From positions 40,551,500 to 40,615,499 of the forward strand of contig OY987302.1 of NCBI GenBank assembly GCA_963920635.1: a stretch of 64,000 bases of DNA. Direction: 5' to 3'. The DNA comes from Pseudeuparius sepicola. Its lineage: Eukaryota; Arthropoda; Insecta; Coleoptera; Anthribidae. This document shows positions 21,096-33,813 of the stretch, piece by piece (within the stretch, counting starts at the first letter, position 1; the number at the start of each line of letters is the position of its first letter). The notes under the pieces were generated by a model. It saw nothing but the letters and a program-made list of their open reading frames with translations, ran no database searches and was not told the origin of the DNA. A program made the translations under genes and the position numbers.

Positions 21096-23085
21096 TATAC
21101 CTAGATAGATATTATAGATAGATAGAAAATACCTATATTCCATCATACAATTTAAAACTCATATAGTAGGTACAATTTAAAATATAAAGGTAGACATGAA
21201 GTACTCCCCAAATCAGTAAAAGGCATTGTCCAATAGATATATCTTTATAGTAATTTTAAATTTAATGATATCCAGATCTCTAATGGCTTTTCGAAGGGCG
21301 TTACATTTTTTATACCATAATAAGAGGTGCGCTTGTTCTAGCTCTTTCCAGCCAGCAGAAAGACGTTTCTTCTACATTCTATAGATATACATACCACATA
21401 AAAAAATATATAAAATTAAAAAAAAACAAATAAAATAGAATACAAGACAAAGTGATAATGGGCAAATCAACAAAAAAGTAGTAACTGTATACACACGTGT
21501 TTCGGCAATCATCAGTACCTATGGTGTAACACTCGGTGTAACATTAACCAAATCAGAAAGTTAGGCACTCAGTTAGGCATGACTTGGGAGGCAACAATAA
21601 TGAAGTCCAGGCAAGAGCCAACAGTACATTGGCAGCTTCAGTCAGCACATCCTCTGGATTTGGGGCTTGTACTAACGTCGCTATAGTGGCTGCTAAAAGG
21701 ACCTACGTGGAAATCTCCATAACCTAAGATATGATAACAATAAGGATAATTAAAATGGTAAAACATAGTATTGAATTTTGTAAAATAAAATGGACAATTG
21801 AATCGCTTTGAATGGCTTTTGGGTTAGGTAGTAAATTTTATGCAAGGTGATTGGGTAAATTTGCGTCATATAAATCCATCATGGTGGCTACAGAAGCGGT
21901 GTGGGATTGGGCTACATGTTTATTTTTCTCGAGCTGTTGCTAGTTACATAGGGGATAATAGACAATAAAAAGTAAATGAGGTTATTCAAAGTTTGATGTA
22001 GAAGTTACTTGAACTTTTATGATTTTCGTTGTTGGTGGGTTGGGCTAGTTTTTTGAATGGGGAACTTGAACATTTTTTTACTTTCTTTAATATATTTGCC
22101 TATCTATAGAAAGATCACATCCAAATATCAGCCCTCAAATCGCAATATTTAATTTGCATTAAATAATTAAAGTTGTAACCGTAAGCTATTCATTTGAAAC
22201 GACATGAAAAGCGCGGGAATGGTTGTGACATCACACTGCTCGATCGATCAGAAGGCAGCAGGAGTGACAGCTACACCGAATTAGGAAAGGAAGAATGGAC
22301 ATTTAACGTTAAAATAAACAGTTCGGCAACCCATTTCCAAATTTAACAAGCACTTCTTTAACTGAATGGTGAGGCACGGGACTAGTAATTCGTAGGTCCC
22401 GGGTTCAATCGCAGAAGATTTTTTTTTAATTATCACTGCATTCTACCTCTTATATTTATCACTGATTATCATTCTTAGTAATGATTAGACAATGGTTATT
22501 ATGAAGATTATTACTCACAATCTACTCCATAGTGTATTTAAATTCCAAGTTACCTCCCTAATATGAAATTGTCAGTATCAGGAAAAATGTAATACATTGC
22601 TCGATGTGTAAGCTCTTTTTGGCCTCGGAGAGAGTTTTAAGACCCAATGCAACACGGGCGTCAAACAACCTCCCCGGCCAAAACAGTGCACTTATGCATC
22701 TCACAATGTAAATTAAAACTATTAATACAGCACACTCTTTGCAGACATTATCAACAATATCAAGACTGAGATAGACTATAATAAGACAGATATACAAGGA
22801 TGGGACATTCTCGTTGATTTTTCTAAACAAAGCTTGTGTGGTGCTGTAGTTTTTATACATGTGCCGCCCATATTAGTTTATACATGGTGCCGCCGCCCAC
22901 CAGAGGCGTCACCACGAATGAGCTACTTGACGTCACAACCAAGGAGGGCGCGTTACAAGAATGATTTGAATTATGCAGTTTTTAATTGCTTATATTTATT
23001 ACATAAAAATAAAAAAATGAGTTTTTTTGTGAACTGTGGTTCATTTAATGGCAATTAATTAAGTTTGAAAGTAATATTTTTCAAA
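21096..23085. other. Interior stretch with no convincing gene; one tRNA-like motif
   Basis: Short frames only. Around 22366-22424 the sequence GAATGGTGAGGCACGGG then GTAGGTCCCGGGTTCAATCG resembles the D arm and T arm (box A/box B) of a tRNA, followed by a T run; the acceptor stem is not visible, so a tRNA-derived relic is the most that can be claimed. A GTAACACTCGGTGTAACATT inverted motif lies near 21527. Confidence 0.35.
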
Positions 23086-23089
23086 TTTA

Positions 23090-24200
23090 ATTTTTGTGCA
23101 AGTTCCCCATTCTGAGACTTTTAAACTTCCTTGTGAGAACGGCGACAAACGAACCAGAAATATGCAGTTATTAATTATTCCCCTAAAGGGGTGGGGTAAT
23201 TTTTTGTCCAGCACATTTTTTCAACTGCGGATTGGTGCGTTTGGGATTATTTGGAACGTATTTGTTGAAAATAGCGAGGATCCCACCAAAAATAACTCCT
23301 TGGGTCGATGAGGATCCGAGCAAAAGTAACTCTCCTCGAGGTCCGGAGGGATAGTTTTTGTCATACAATTTTATTATTTCTGATACTTTTTTGAACTTCC
23401 TTGTGAAAATGACGATGATCGTATGAGAAACAATCGAGTTTGAAGGGGGTACTTTTAGTCTGGCAAACTTTTTCTACCACGGATTCGTGCACCTGGGACC
23501 ATTTTGTATGGCAAGGATCCGACCAAAAACAACTCTCTTCCTGAGTGGGGAGGGGTAGTTTTTACGTTCTTGTGAAAACAGTGAAAATCAGACTAGAAAC
23601 AATGGAATTACCAATTTTTTCACTAAAGGGATGCAGGGGGTAGTTTTGTTCCGCAATTTTTTCAACAGCGGATTGGGTTCATGTTGAGCACCTGTGCTGA
23701 AAATGGCATGGATCCGACCAGAATCAACTCTTCAGGGATAGAGAGGGGTAGTTTTTGTCAGAATTTTTTTATTTCTGAAACTATTTTGAATGTCATTGCG
23801 AAAATTGGACAGAAACAATGGAGTTATTGTGCCTAAAGGTATGTAGGGGGTAGGTTTGTTGGACAAATTTCTTCAACCGTGGATTGGTGCGTCTGTAATC
23901 ATTTTGAATGTCTGCTGAAAACGGAGAGGATGGGTATATTCTTCTGAGCAAGGAAAGTGAAGTATTTTTTTTTTCTTAAAATGGTACAAATGTGGTAGTT
24001 TTTGGTCTGTAAATTTTTTCAGCCACGGATTTGTGAAATAGGGAATAATAATAGTGAATGCTCTAAAGTGATAAATAGAGCAAAAACTTACCAAAATTCT
24101 TTCAACCATTGTGCAAAATTCTTTCAACCATTTTGCTAAAATAACGAGCACCGGTCCAGGAACAGTGAAGTTATTATTTTTCAGGGGGTAGTTTTTTCGA
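23090..24200. repeat. Diverged tandem array, right half of the inverted pair
   Basis: About five units inverted with respect to 20.45-21.1 kb: GGGGTAGTTTTTGTC, TTTTTTCAACTGCGGATTGGTGC, GAAAATGGCG.GGATCCGACC and AACAATGGAGTTAT. Unit length is about 200-220 bp with strong divergence. Together the two arrays flank the 21.1-23.1 kb interior. Confidence 0.65.
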
Positions 24201-24599
24201 CAGTTTTAAGTACACATGAACCTCGACAATCCCTACCTACCTATTCCATCTTCCTTGGCTCTTTTTGACTAAAAACTAGTTTATTCCTTATATCGCAGAC
24301 CTATATTATATATACATCAATATCATACATTTTCTTGTACGGATGGTGGCAGCTGTATTTTTATCTTTAAAATCTGCCAGATAGACGACATTTGGCAATG
24401 ACGAGCGGAAAGATGTATAACTCGGCGATCTCTATTTCATGGTAGTCAAACTGTTTGTACGAATTCCCATAAAGGATGCCAACTCAAGGGACCTGTCTTC
24501 ATTTTGGGTTCGCCTAATAATACACAATGAAGCACACTCTGTAGCGAAGCTATATAGGTCTGTGGTTATAGTCTTTGTGTAACTTGCCTAGGCCTAATA

Positions 24600-24895
24600 T
24601 TTCATTTATTTATCAATTTCCTATCTAGGTATGCTCCAGTAGTCATCTTAGGCCTGCCCAGCTAGCAGACTGATGTCATTATGTCGTAGCTTTCTGGTCA
24701 TTTTTACATTATATCACCACCAAAGGACTCATGTCCCTTATACGTTATGGCACATAATGTCACAGCCCCTTGATATCATCAATGACATCATAAAGTAACC
24801 TATTTCAAACTTGGGGTAATTAAAAAATGCCGCCAGCACCAGGATTCGATCCCAGTTCGAGGTGCTGACCTCTGCGCCATCGTGCTATTTAATAA
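24600..24895 (-). mobile_element. tRNA-derived SINE-like unit
   Basis: On the minus strand the head near 24890-24830 carries TGGCGCAGAGG (box A-like) and GATCGAATCC (box B-like), with GTGCTGGCGGC after it; an unrelated body runs to about 24600. Box A to box B spacing is shorter than in a working tRNA, so this is a tRNA-derived repeat rather than a tRNA gene. No tail or target duplication was identified. Confidence 0.45.
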
Positions 24896-25070
24896 TGTTA
24901 CCTAAAAGCACAGCTTTAAAGAGTGAAAGGTAGCAGCATCGCAGATTACGTTTAAACAAATATTAATTTAAATATTACTAACTTAATCTTGACAGCTTAA
25001 ATGTAAAAACTTCTACTTGAAAGAAGTTTATTCATTATAATTTGTAAATTTTACAAAGTTGCAAGTGACA

Positions 25071-27634
25071 AACAATTTTAGGGCGGAATTTATCTACAGT
25101 GTGTTTCACTTCGAGTCGAGACAATTCCATATTATTTGAAATATTCTCCAATGTTCAAAAACTTTTTTTCAACAGAGTTGTAAGGGGAGGTGAGCGATCG
25201 GGGCAGCGCCCGAAGGGCCGCCAGGCCCGGGGCTAATGGGGGCCGCAGGCCCCCTGCAGCCCACAAATCACAAGTCATGTAATATAAATTATAGAAATAT
25301 AGAGATATCCCGATATCCTTCCGTTGGGGTTTGGTCACAGGTGGCAGTGGGGGGGAATGTATTTATTTGCAACGGTATACAGACGGTCGCGACTCGCGAG
25401 CCCGGTCTGGTGCAACACCTTCATGGCCATAAACTCGACAGCGATGGTGCGATGTTTCTAATTGGCAACACCGCTTCAGCCTTCGGCCGCACACCACACC
25501 AGTCGTTGGACTGCACTTGTACTTGTACTGTAGACGCCGCGTGTCGAGAGTCGTGGGCACCAGTGAAGAAAATGAAAATAATGCAAATAAAGAAAACCAA
25601 GATTGCAACGAAGACCAACGGGAACACAAAAAAGTTTAAGAAAGCCCAGCATTTTTTTACCGAACCTTGCAATAGTAATGACTTAGAACTATATGTAAAA
25701 ACCAGGGACTCTTTAAAGTAAGGGGACCCAGCATTATACTTTCCAAAGTGAGGCCTATTCTTTCCTCATTCTAATGGTCTCAGTAATGCCAAGTATGCCA
25801 TTTTATTGGAGAATTTATAAATATAACAGGTACTTTGATCGTTAGTAAAAATTAATAATGGTTTCCATGATTTCTAAATATTAGACTTGACAATTTTGTG
25901 TATACAAGAACAGAATGTCGCAACTTTGAAATGAACAATTTTAGGGCGGAATTTATCTACAGTGTGTTTCACTTCGAGTCGAGACAATTCCATATTTGAA
26001 ATATTCTCCAATGTTTAAAAACTCTTTTTCAACAGAGTTGTAAGGGGAGGTGAGCGATCGGGCGAGCGCCCGAAGGGCCGCCGGGTCTGGGGCTGATGGG
26101 GGCCGCAGGCCCCCTGCAGCCCACAAATCACAAGTCATGTAATATAAATTATAGAAATATAGAGATATCCCGATATCCTTCCGTTGGGGTTTGGTCACAG
26201 GTGGCAGTGGGGGGGAATGTATTTATTCGCAACGGTATACAGACGGTCGCGACTCGCGAGCCCGGGCCGGTGCAACACCTTCATGGCCATAAACTCGACA
26301 GCGATGGTGCGATGTTTCTAATTGGCAACACCGCTTCAGCCTTCGGCCGCACACCACACCAGTCGTTGGACTGCACTTGTACTTGTACTGTAGACGCCGC
26401 GCGTCGAGAGTCGTGGGCACCAGTGAAGAAAATGAAAATAATGCAAATAAAGAAAACCAAGATTGCAACGAAGACCAACGGGAACACAAAAAAGTTTAAG
26501 AAAGCCCAGCATTTTTTTACCGAACCTTGCAATAGTAATGACTTAGAACTATTTGTAAAAACCAGGGACTCTTTAAAGTAAGGGGACCCAGCATTATACT
26601 TTCCAAAGTGAGGCCTATTCTTTCCTCATTCTAATGGTCTCAGTAATGCCAAGTATGCCATTTTATTGGAGAATTTATAAATATAACAGGTACTTTGATT
26701 GTTAGTAAAAATTAATAATGGTTTCCATGATTTCTAAATATTAGACTTGACAATTTTGTGTATACAAGAACAGAATGTCGCAACTTTGAAATGAACAATT
26801 TTAGGGCGGAATTTATCTACAGTGTGTTTCACTTCGAGTCGAGACAATTCCATATTTGAAATATTCTCCAATGTTTAAAAACTCTTTTTCAACAGAGTTG
26901 TAAGGGGAGGTGAGCGATCGGGCGAGCGCCCGAAGGGCCGCCGGGCCAGGGGCTGATGGGGGCCGCAGGCCCCCTGCAGCCCACAAATCACAAGTCATGT
27001 AATATAAATTATAGAAATATAGAGATATCCCGATATCCTTCCGTTGGGGTTTGGTCACAGGTGGCAGTGGGGGGGAATGTATTTATTCGCAACGGTATAC
27101 AGACGGTCGCGACTCGCGAGCCCGGGCCGGTGCAACACCTTCATGGCCATAAACTCAACAGCGATGGTGCGATGTTTCTAATTGGCAACACCGCTTCAGC
27201 CTTCGGCCGCACACCACACCAGTCGTTGGGCTGCACTTGTACTTGTACTGTAGACGCCGCGCGTCGAGAGTCGTGGGCACCAGTGAAGAAAATGAAAATA
27301 ATGCAAATAAAGAAAACCAAGATTGCAACGAAGACCAACGGGAACACAAAAAAGTTTAAGAAAGCCCAGCATTTTTTTACCGAACCTTGTAATAGTAATG
27401 AGTTAGAACTATTTGTAAAAACCAGGGACTCTTTAAAGTAAGGGGACCCAGCATTATACTTTCCAAAGTGAGGCCTATTCTTTCCTCATTCTAATGGTCT
27501 CAGTGATGCCAAGTATGCCATTTTATTGGAGGTACTTTGATTGTTAGTAAAAATTAATAATGGTTTCCATGATTTCTAAATATTAGACTTGACAATTTTG
27601 TGTATACAAGAACAGAATGTCGCAACTTTGAAAT
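25071..27634. repeat. Three tandem copies of an 860-bp repeat
   Basis: Copies start at 25071, 25934 and 26794 with the block AACAATTTTAGGGCGGAATT; the period is 860 bp (863 for the first). Identity is very high; most differences are single bases, plus a 20-bp-class deletion near 27530. Each unit has a GC-rich palindrome GGGGGCCGCAGGCCCCC. A 161-codon frame is kept in all three (25236, 26096 and 26956, +), but it matches nothing I know and other frames are also open, so I do not call a gene. A diverged inverted relative lies at 37.39-37.79 kb, and a short match (TGCTGGGTCCCCTTA.TTTAAAGAG) occurs inverted at 31170. Confidence 0.85.
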
Positions 27635-27999
27635 GAAAGAAATTTATTTTATAGTTCAAATCAATTTCCAGCAATTATTTCCACGAATTTAAGTAATAAG
27701 TATGGTAAGTCAGTAGTGCCGATTTTGCTTATTTAAGAATTTGTCGCTATTGCACCTTGTTACCAGGTTCCTCATTCTATTATTTGTAATATGTGTACTT
27801 GAACTTTCTTCCCTTGTTGAATGTATCTACCCAAAGAACTTTCACAGATTTCAGGATGGACTAATAAGATTAGGACTAGTAGTTCTAATGATGTAGTTTT
27901 TCTCGGTGTTCATTATACAAACTTAAAATAAACTTGTAGTCGTAGATAAAAACTCTTTAAAAAAAGACCTGACTGGAGCTTCCTGCTTAATAATTTTAA
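27635..27999. other. Spacer / possible LINE 5' flank, nothing recognised
   Basis: No frame or repeat recognised. The left border of the LINE that follows could not be placed exactly, so part of this may be its 5' end. Confidence 0.3.
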
Positions 28000-30798
28000 A
28001 TTTTTGAAATACGATTTGTTTTGAACTACCTACTTATACGTAATGCCCACGTAATGGGAATTGTAGGATTACTAAAGGTGATACAGGAAAAATCTGGTTG
28101 CAACTTCGATATTATTTTGCTGACTGAAACATGGCTAAATAATTCTTTCCATAATTCTGAATTTTTTGACTCTGGTTACACTGTATTCAGGGGAGACAGA
28201 AACTATGATACTCTAAACTGTAATCGAGGTGGTGGTGCATTGGTGGCGGTTTCCGCTGCCTTTCGTGCCATGGAAATCGTGACCCCTGCTTCGTCTCACT
28301 ATGATGACGTTTGGACCGAGTTGTGGATTGGCTCCACTCCACTGTTGATTGGTTGTATATACTTTCCTCCCGCATCGCCATTAGAATGCTACCAGGCCTC
28401 TTGCAGCTTATGTGAGAATTTGAAGTCCAAATACACGAAACACAAATGTATAATATGCGGCGATTTCAACCTCCCACATATCCAATGGAACCTTGAAGAT
28501 GATGTTGTTCCTGTTAGAGTTCAACCTGCTACTGCTGAAGCTGTTATAGAGACTATGTGCTTTCTTGAAATGAACCAGATCAATTATGTCTTTAATTCTC
28601 TCCAACGTATCCTGGACCTGGTGTTTGTTGATGGATTTGAATCCATTAGCTGTGTCTAGTGCGACTTCCCTCTGTCCAGAATTGACACCCTCCATCCTCC
28701 CTTACTACTAACTTTTTCTGTGAATAAGACTAGGTTCCTGCGTGACAATAGAGTTGTATTTAAATATCAGTTTCACAAAGCTAATTTGACCGAACTAAAA
28801 AGATACTTCAATGAAAGTGATTGGTCCTTCATAGCCACTTCTGACAATGTCGATGAGGTCGTTCACCATTTCTACAGAATTATCAACGAGGGATTGGCTC
28901 GATTTGTACCTAGAAAGCGAGTTGTTGGTGATAAATATCCCATGTGGTTTGATGACTGCCTTTGCAGACTTATTACAGAAAAAAATAAGCTCTACAGGAA
29001 GTTTAAGAGAACTGGACTTCAGTCCGATTATGCATCTTACTCTTTGAAAAGGCATGAGGTAAAGTTTTGAACTGACTGGTGCTATTTAATTTTTATTTCT
29101 AACTCTGAACACCTAATCCCTGAAAATGTAAAGCACTTCCGGTCATTTGTTACAAAATTGCGCAGAGACAATGGTCTTCCCAAAACGATGAGATACAGGG
29201 ATCATGTGATGAGCGATTCCGGTGAAATTGCCGATGCTTTTGCTGATCATTTTCAAGGGTGCTACTCTGCAGCTCAGACTGACGTTGATGATGTTCCGCC
29301 TATCCCTTTTTCGTCACTGCTGGCAGTTCATACTTTTACCCCTGAAGATGTTGCTCTCAGGATTAATTCTTTGGATCCATCCAAGAACGCTGGGCCTGAT
29401 GGTCTGCCGTCCATCTTTTTGAAGGGGTGTCGCGACTCCCTCTCACTCCCCCTGAGTCTGATGTTCCAGCGTTCCTTTGACAATGGTAGATTTCCGTCAG
29501 TCTGGAAGTTCTCTAAACTTATCCCTGTATACAAGAAAGGTGATAGATCCGACATAACCAACTATAGAGGTATTTCAATTGCATCAATTATACCTAAATT
29601 GTTCGAATCCATCTTAACTGACGAAGTCTTTGCAACCTACAAACACTACATTTCACCCAATCAACATGGCTTCTACAGGGGGTGTTCTACGGCGACTAAC
29701 CTCAGCATTTATCAGCAGTTCTTAATCTCTTCAATTGAGGCTGGCCTGCAGGTCGATGCTGTTTATACTGATTTACCCAAGGCCTTTGATAGTGTTCCCC
29801 ATGCTCTGTTGTTGAAGAAGCTGTCTGAAGCTGGTGTGCGCGGTAACTTCTTGATGTGGATCGAGTCCTACTTGTGTGGACGGTATCAACGTGTCTCTGT
29901 GTTTGACTCTGTGTCCTGTGAGATTTTGGTGTCATCTGGTGTGCCTCAGGGCGCGCATATTGGCCCGATCCTGTTTTCACTATTTATAAATGATGCGGTA
30001 TCTTGTTTTCACAATAGCGAATGTCTTTTATTTGTGGACGATTTAAAATTTTTTACTACTAACACCAATAGCAGTCTTGCTCTACAGACTGACCTGACTT
30101 GTTTCGCCGATTGGTGCCATGCCAATGGTCTCTCTCTCAATATCTCTAAATGTATAACAATAAGCTTTTCTAGATCTCCTAGTGCTATTCAAAATACTTA
30201 CTTAATCGATAATACAGCCCTGGTAAACAGCACATCAGTCAATGACCTTGGCATCACGTTTGACAGTAGTTTAACGTTTATACAACACATAGACTCAATC
30301 GTTTGCAAGGCCTTTAGAATGTTGGGTTTCATCATGAGGCACTCCCAGAACATTGTCGATAGCAGAGCCATAATGTCCTTATATAACTGCCTTGTTAGAA
30401 GCATTCTTGAATACTGCTCTATTGTTTGGCAGCCTAACTACTCTTGTCATATCGAAAGAATTGAGAGAGTGCAGAGAAAGTTTGTCAGGTATTACCTCTT
30501 TAAGCTTCGTTTCCCCTACCGAGATATAAGCTACGAGACAAGACTGCTATTGCGTGGAATACAGAGCCTCGAGAACAGAAGAAAAGTGGCTCTTTTCTTC
30601 TTTTTGTTTAAATTGTTGAACGGTGTAACGAACTGCGGTGCTCTTTTGGAACAGATAAACTTTTTAGTTCCTTTGCGTAGGACACATCACACTGTCCTTT
30701 TTCATGTTAGGAGACATCGAACAAACTATGGACAGAGGGCAGTTGTTGACCGCTTGTGTTATAATTACAACCGTTTCTTTTCCGATTGTGATGCCTAG
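28000..30798 (+). pseudogene. LINE ORF2: APE endonuclease and reverse transcriptase with two stop codons
   Basis: A single frame from 28000 to 30798, broken only by TAG at 28657-28659 and TGA at 29068-29070; no frameshift. Endonuclease landmarks are LLTETWLN and CGDFNLPHIQW. The reverse transcriptase follows from about 29330: NAGPDGLPSIFLKGC, YRGISIASIIPKLFE, NQHGFYRGCST, YTDLPKAFDSVPH (first catalytic Asp), SSGVPQGAHIGPILF and LLFVDDLKFF (the usual YADD is FVDD, both Asp kept). The C-terminal domain (RIERVQRKFVRYYLFKLRFPYR) is typical of Jockey/CR1-group elements. The protein nicks the target and copies the element RNA. Two stops make it inactive as it stands, but so little damage implies a fairly recent insertion. 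Confidence 0.9.
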
Positions 30799-30925
30799 GC
30801 CTGAATCTTGGCCTTGGTAATTGTTGTATTGTCTTTTTCTTTTTTATATATATAGTTAGGTACTATTTGGAATGAAAACCATTCCGTAATGTATTGATTG
30901 TAGTAAATAAATAAATAAATAAAAA
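28000..30925 (+). mobile_element. Jockey-like non-LTR retrotransposon (LINE), 5' truncated
   Basis: Contains one long ORF2 and ends in a (TAAA)n tail at about 30903-30925. No ORF1 with Cys-His knuckles is found upstream, so the copy is 5' truncated, the usual outcome of target-primed reverse transcription. Target duplications were not identified. Confidence 0.85.
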
Positions 30926-30999
30926 TTAATTGACACATCTGAGTATCTTCTGGGAGTTAGAAAAGTTAAAAATTGTGAGTTATGATGGGAAATATTTTG

Positions 31000-33813
31000 C
31001 CTCCTTTAGAATCTATGGCACTGGCATGTCACATAAAACCTGATGGCAGTTGGACACTGACATATAACATAACCTTGTACTAGCCCACTTATGTGGTCTC
31101 CTTGGAGTCAACAGAAAACAAACTTCCCCTCAAGGCTTCACTTTTCCTATGTGATAGACTGTGAGATGCTGGGTCCCCTTATTTTAAAGAGTTATTTTAA
31201 AGTGGCCCTGGTAAAAACCCATCAAATTCAACCAACTGACATTTTAGACAACAAATACAATATAAAATTAATATATATATATAAGAAAATCGGGCTCAGA
31301 AAGAACGTGGATAAGCTTCGATGACTCTAAGCAAATGTTCTTCTGTTGGCTCTGCTTGGCATTTTCCAAAGACTGTAGCACATTTAGTGCATCTGTAAAA
31401 CATATATGTATACATATACAAGACTGGAAGAACATGAGTCCATCAAAACACATATTCTCAGTACAAGAATAATAGGGATATTAATAGTACCTTGTTTTCA
31501 ACTGCTGCTGCGAAGAGGAGATCAAAGATTGAAAATAACAGACAGGTACTTAAGAGAGTTATTGAGACAATCAAATTAATTGGTAAAAGAGGTCTGAGTT
31601 ATTGAGGTGGAAGTCAGAATGAAGCTGCATACGGTTTATAAACGAAAATATAGACCACGGCAATTTCTTGGAAATTCTTTTACTAATTTCAAAATTTGAC
31701 CCTTTATTGCGAAAACACATTGAAGAAGTTGCAGAACAAAGCCGAAAACGCCATGAAAAGGTAGGTCACTCTAAAGGGAGATGTAATCTGGTGACCTTTC
31801 TCTCAAAGTCAACAATAAACGCACTTATATTGACGATATCTAACCTTATTAAAAAAAATGAGCGCAGAAGTAAAAAGTGCAAAAATATTTTAGTTGCCAG
31901 TTGACACAACACAATATATAAATGTAAATGAATATAAAGGTAAATGAACGTCTGATAAGCCTTATCAACCGTACCTCTGGCAAGGGGAAAGACATGTACA
32001 AACTTGTGTCTAAGTGTATCGTTGCTTTAGCACTCAATTTATCAAACTGTGTTGGTAACTGAACCGATGGAGCAGTGAACATGCAAGGGCATTATATAGG
32101 CTTTATAACATAGTTAACCCAAAATTCTCCCAGTCAAGTACATATTTGGTGCTATGCTCACGTTCTAAATTTGGTTATTGCTGATGTGACGAAATTGAGA
32201 GTTCCTGCTATTTCCCTATTTGGACTAATAAACACGGTGATTGTGTTCATCAGGGAATCTTACCTAAGAATGAACGTATGGAAAGAAACATCAACGTTTC
32301 ACTTCGCCAATGATATCGGTGAAACCAGATGGTGGGCCAAGACAAGGCACTGACTAAGATTTTTGGCAAAATAATAAAATAATAATAATAAAAATAAATA
32401 AAATACAAAATAGCAAATTCACAAAATTTTAATCCAGATGTGAGATTCAGATCCCAAACAATATTAAATGGATTTTTATAATACGAGACAATAATAACGG
32501 CAGTCATGTTACGGAAATTTTTTTTGTTCAGTTCATGATCTAAATACTTACAAACATCTGGAATTGACCTTTTACAGGGATACAAAATGGTTGAAAGCAC
32601 CATAAAATCCCTAAGAGACTTTTCAAGGTAATTTGAAAAAATAAAGGAAGAAACCGAAGAATTTTCAACCAGAGCAAATGAAAAATTGTTAGAATACAGA
32701 GTACCCTATAAAAATAAAAAATGAAATTAAGAAAAAGAGACCAAGAGCTACAAAAAAATGTATCGATAAAATGTGCAAAGATGAAACACCAAAAGATCTG
32801 TATGACAAATTTAAAATAGAAATTTTTAATTTTAGTATGGACAAAATTGTCGCCGTTCTAAAATCTAGATTTACTAACCATAAAGAACTTTATAAGATTT
32901 TGAAATATTTCACCCATTAAGTTTTCCTTCTTTACCAAATAACCTACAACATAATACTTTGCAGAAAATATGCAACAAACTGAATGAATTTTACCCCGAT
33001 TTAGGTATAACGAAGACGATTTATATACGGAATTACTAGATATTGCGTGTTAATGGAATAAAACTTGTCATCGACTTTGCCAGAATATGACAACTAACGA
33101 AACATTTATTGAACATGCCAGACAAAGTGATGGAGGAAGTGGATAACCTTGAAGATGACCAGCATAAGTTTTGTAAGAAGTGTATATTTTGTTGTTATGC
33201 CCTCTTAAAGAAATACGATTTGTATGCTGAAGCTTATCCTAATTTAGAACAGGCATACAAATATTTACTAACTCTTTCAATTTCACAAGTTGCTTGTGAA
33301 AGATCTTTTTCGAAATTCATGTTCATGTTCATTCATGATAATGTCTTGTGAAAAGGATATTTTGATATCCCTTGACAACGACGAGATCATTTTTGATTTA
33401 GTAAATGATCATGAAGGTTTAAAAAGTTTGTTATTTGTTTAATTATTTCTTTTGTTAAATATTTTTTCTTCATTAAGTTTTATAGAGGTTTTTTGTTTTT
33501 AGTTTTCTTATGCAATAAAAATGTTCCTATTCCTAGCGAATCCAGATATACTCTTAGTTTTTAGTAATTTTTTATTTTTATTGGATTTCTTTTACATTTG
33601 AATTAGAGTTTCTATTGTTTTTATTAGAAAATTATATTTTGGTTAATAAATAATAAAATGTTTATGTAAATATTTGTCCCTGAATCGACACTCCAGACAT
33701 TGGGCTTTGGACTTTTCTCTAAATATGCCAATATGCCACAGGCAAGGTCTAGGTACAGAGGGGCTGGTTGGAAGCCTTGGCCCGGGGCGATCTGATGGTC
33801 CAGTCCGGCTCTG
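31000..33813 (+). mobile_element. Decayed autonomous hAT transposon (ZMYM1-like), right end preserved
   Basis: Transposase remnants run left to right and the right end is CCAGTCCGGCTCTG (to 33813), which inverted gives a CAGAGCCGGACTGG tip with a subterminal GCCCCGGGCC block. The same terminal segment is found inverted at 35969-36170. The left end was not identified. Confidence 0.65.
31640..33440 (+). pseudogene. hAT-family transposase remnant
   Basis: Successive pieces in different frames match the ZMYM1-like hAT transposase plan: GNFLEILLLISKFDPLLRKHIEEV (31660-31730), a LISLINRTSGKGKDMY segment (31950-32010), TDGAVNMQGHYIG (32062-32100; the D..ANM motif), an ETRWWAKTRH segment (32320-32352) and the C-terminal dimerisation domain AYPNLEQAYKYLLTLSISQVACERSFSK (33230-33318). 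Many stops and frameshifts lie between; it cannot make a transposase. Confidence 0.75.

Larger units (their letters stand above)
17579..24566. mobile_element. Putative 7-kb composite element in MELK intron 2
   Basis: Left end CACAGACCTATA..TAGCTTTGCTACAGA (17574-17616) and right end, inverted, CACAGACCTATATAGCTTCG (to about 24566) are inverted repeats of about 27 bp; the left one has 8 extra bases. The same 8 bases ggttatag flank both sides (17566-17573; 24566-24573, boundary uncertain by 1-5 bases). If one unit, it is a roughly 7-kb transposon with 8-bp duplication and no recognisable transposase, filled with MITEs and satellites described separately. A second CGCAGACCTATAT at 24297 could instead define a small MITE at 24297-24566, so the large element remains an inference. 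Confidence 0.45.

Noticed and set aside
22366..22424. Functional tRNA gene
   Set aside because: Only box A/B-like parts visible, no acceptor stem.
24641..24690. MELK exon 3 after the acceptor-like CTATCTAG at 24641
   Set aside because: The phase-0 translation (VCSSSHLRPAQLAD then stop) does not resemble the MELK kinase domain and lies in the SINE-like unit.
25236..25721. 161-aa ORF in the 860-bp repeat as a gene
   Set aside because: Matches no family known to me; other frames are also open in the same unit and the sequence is a tandem repeat.
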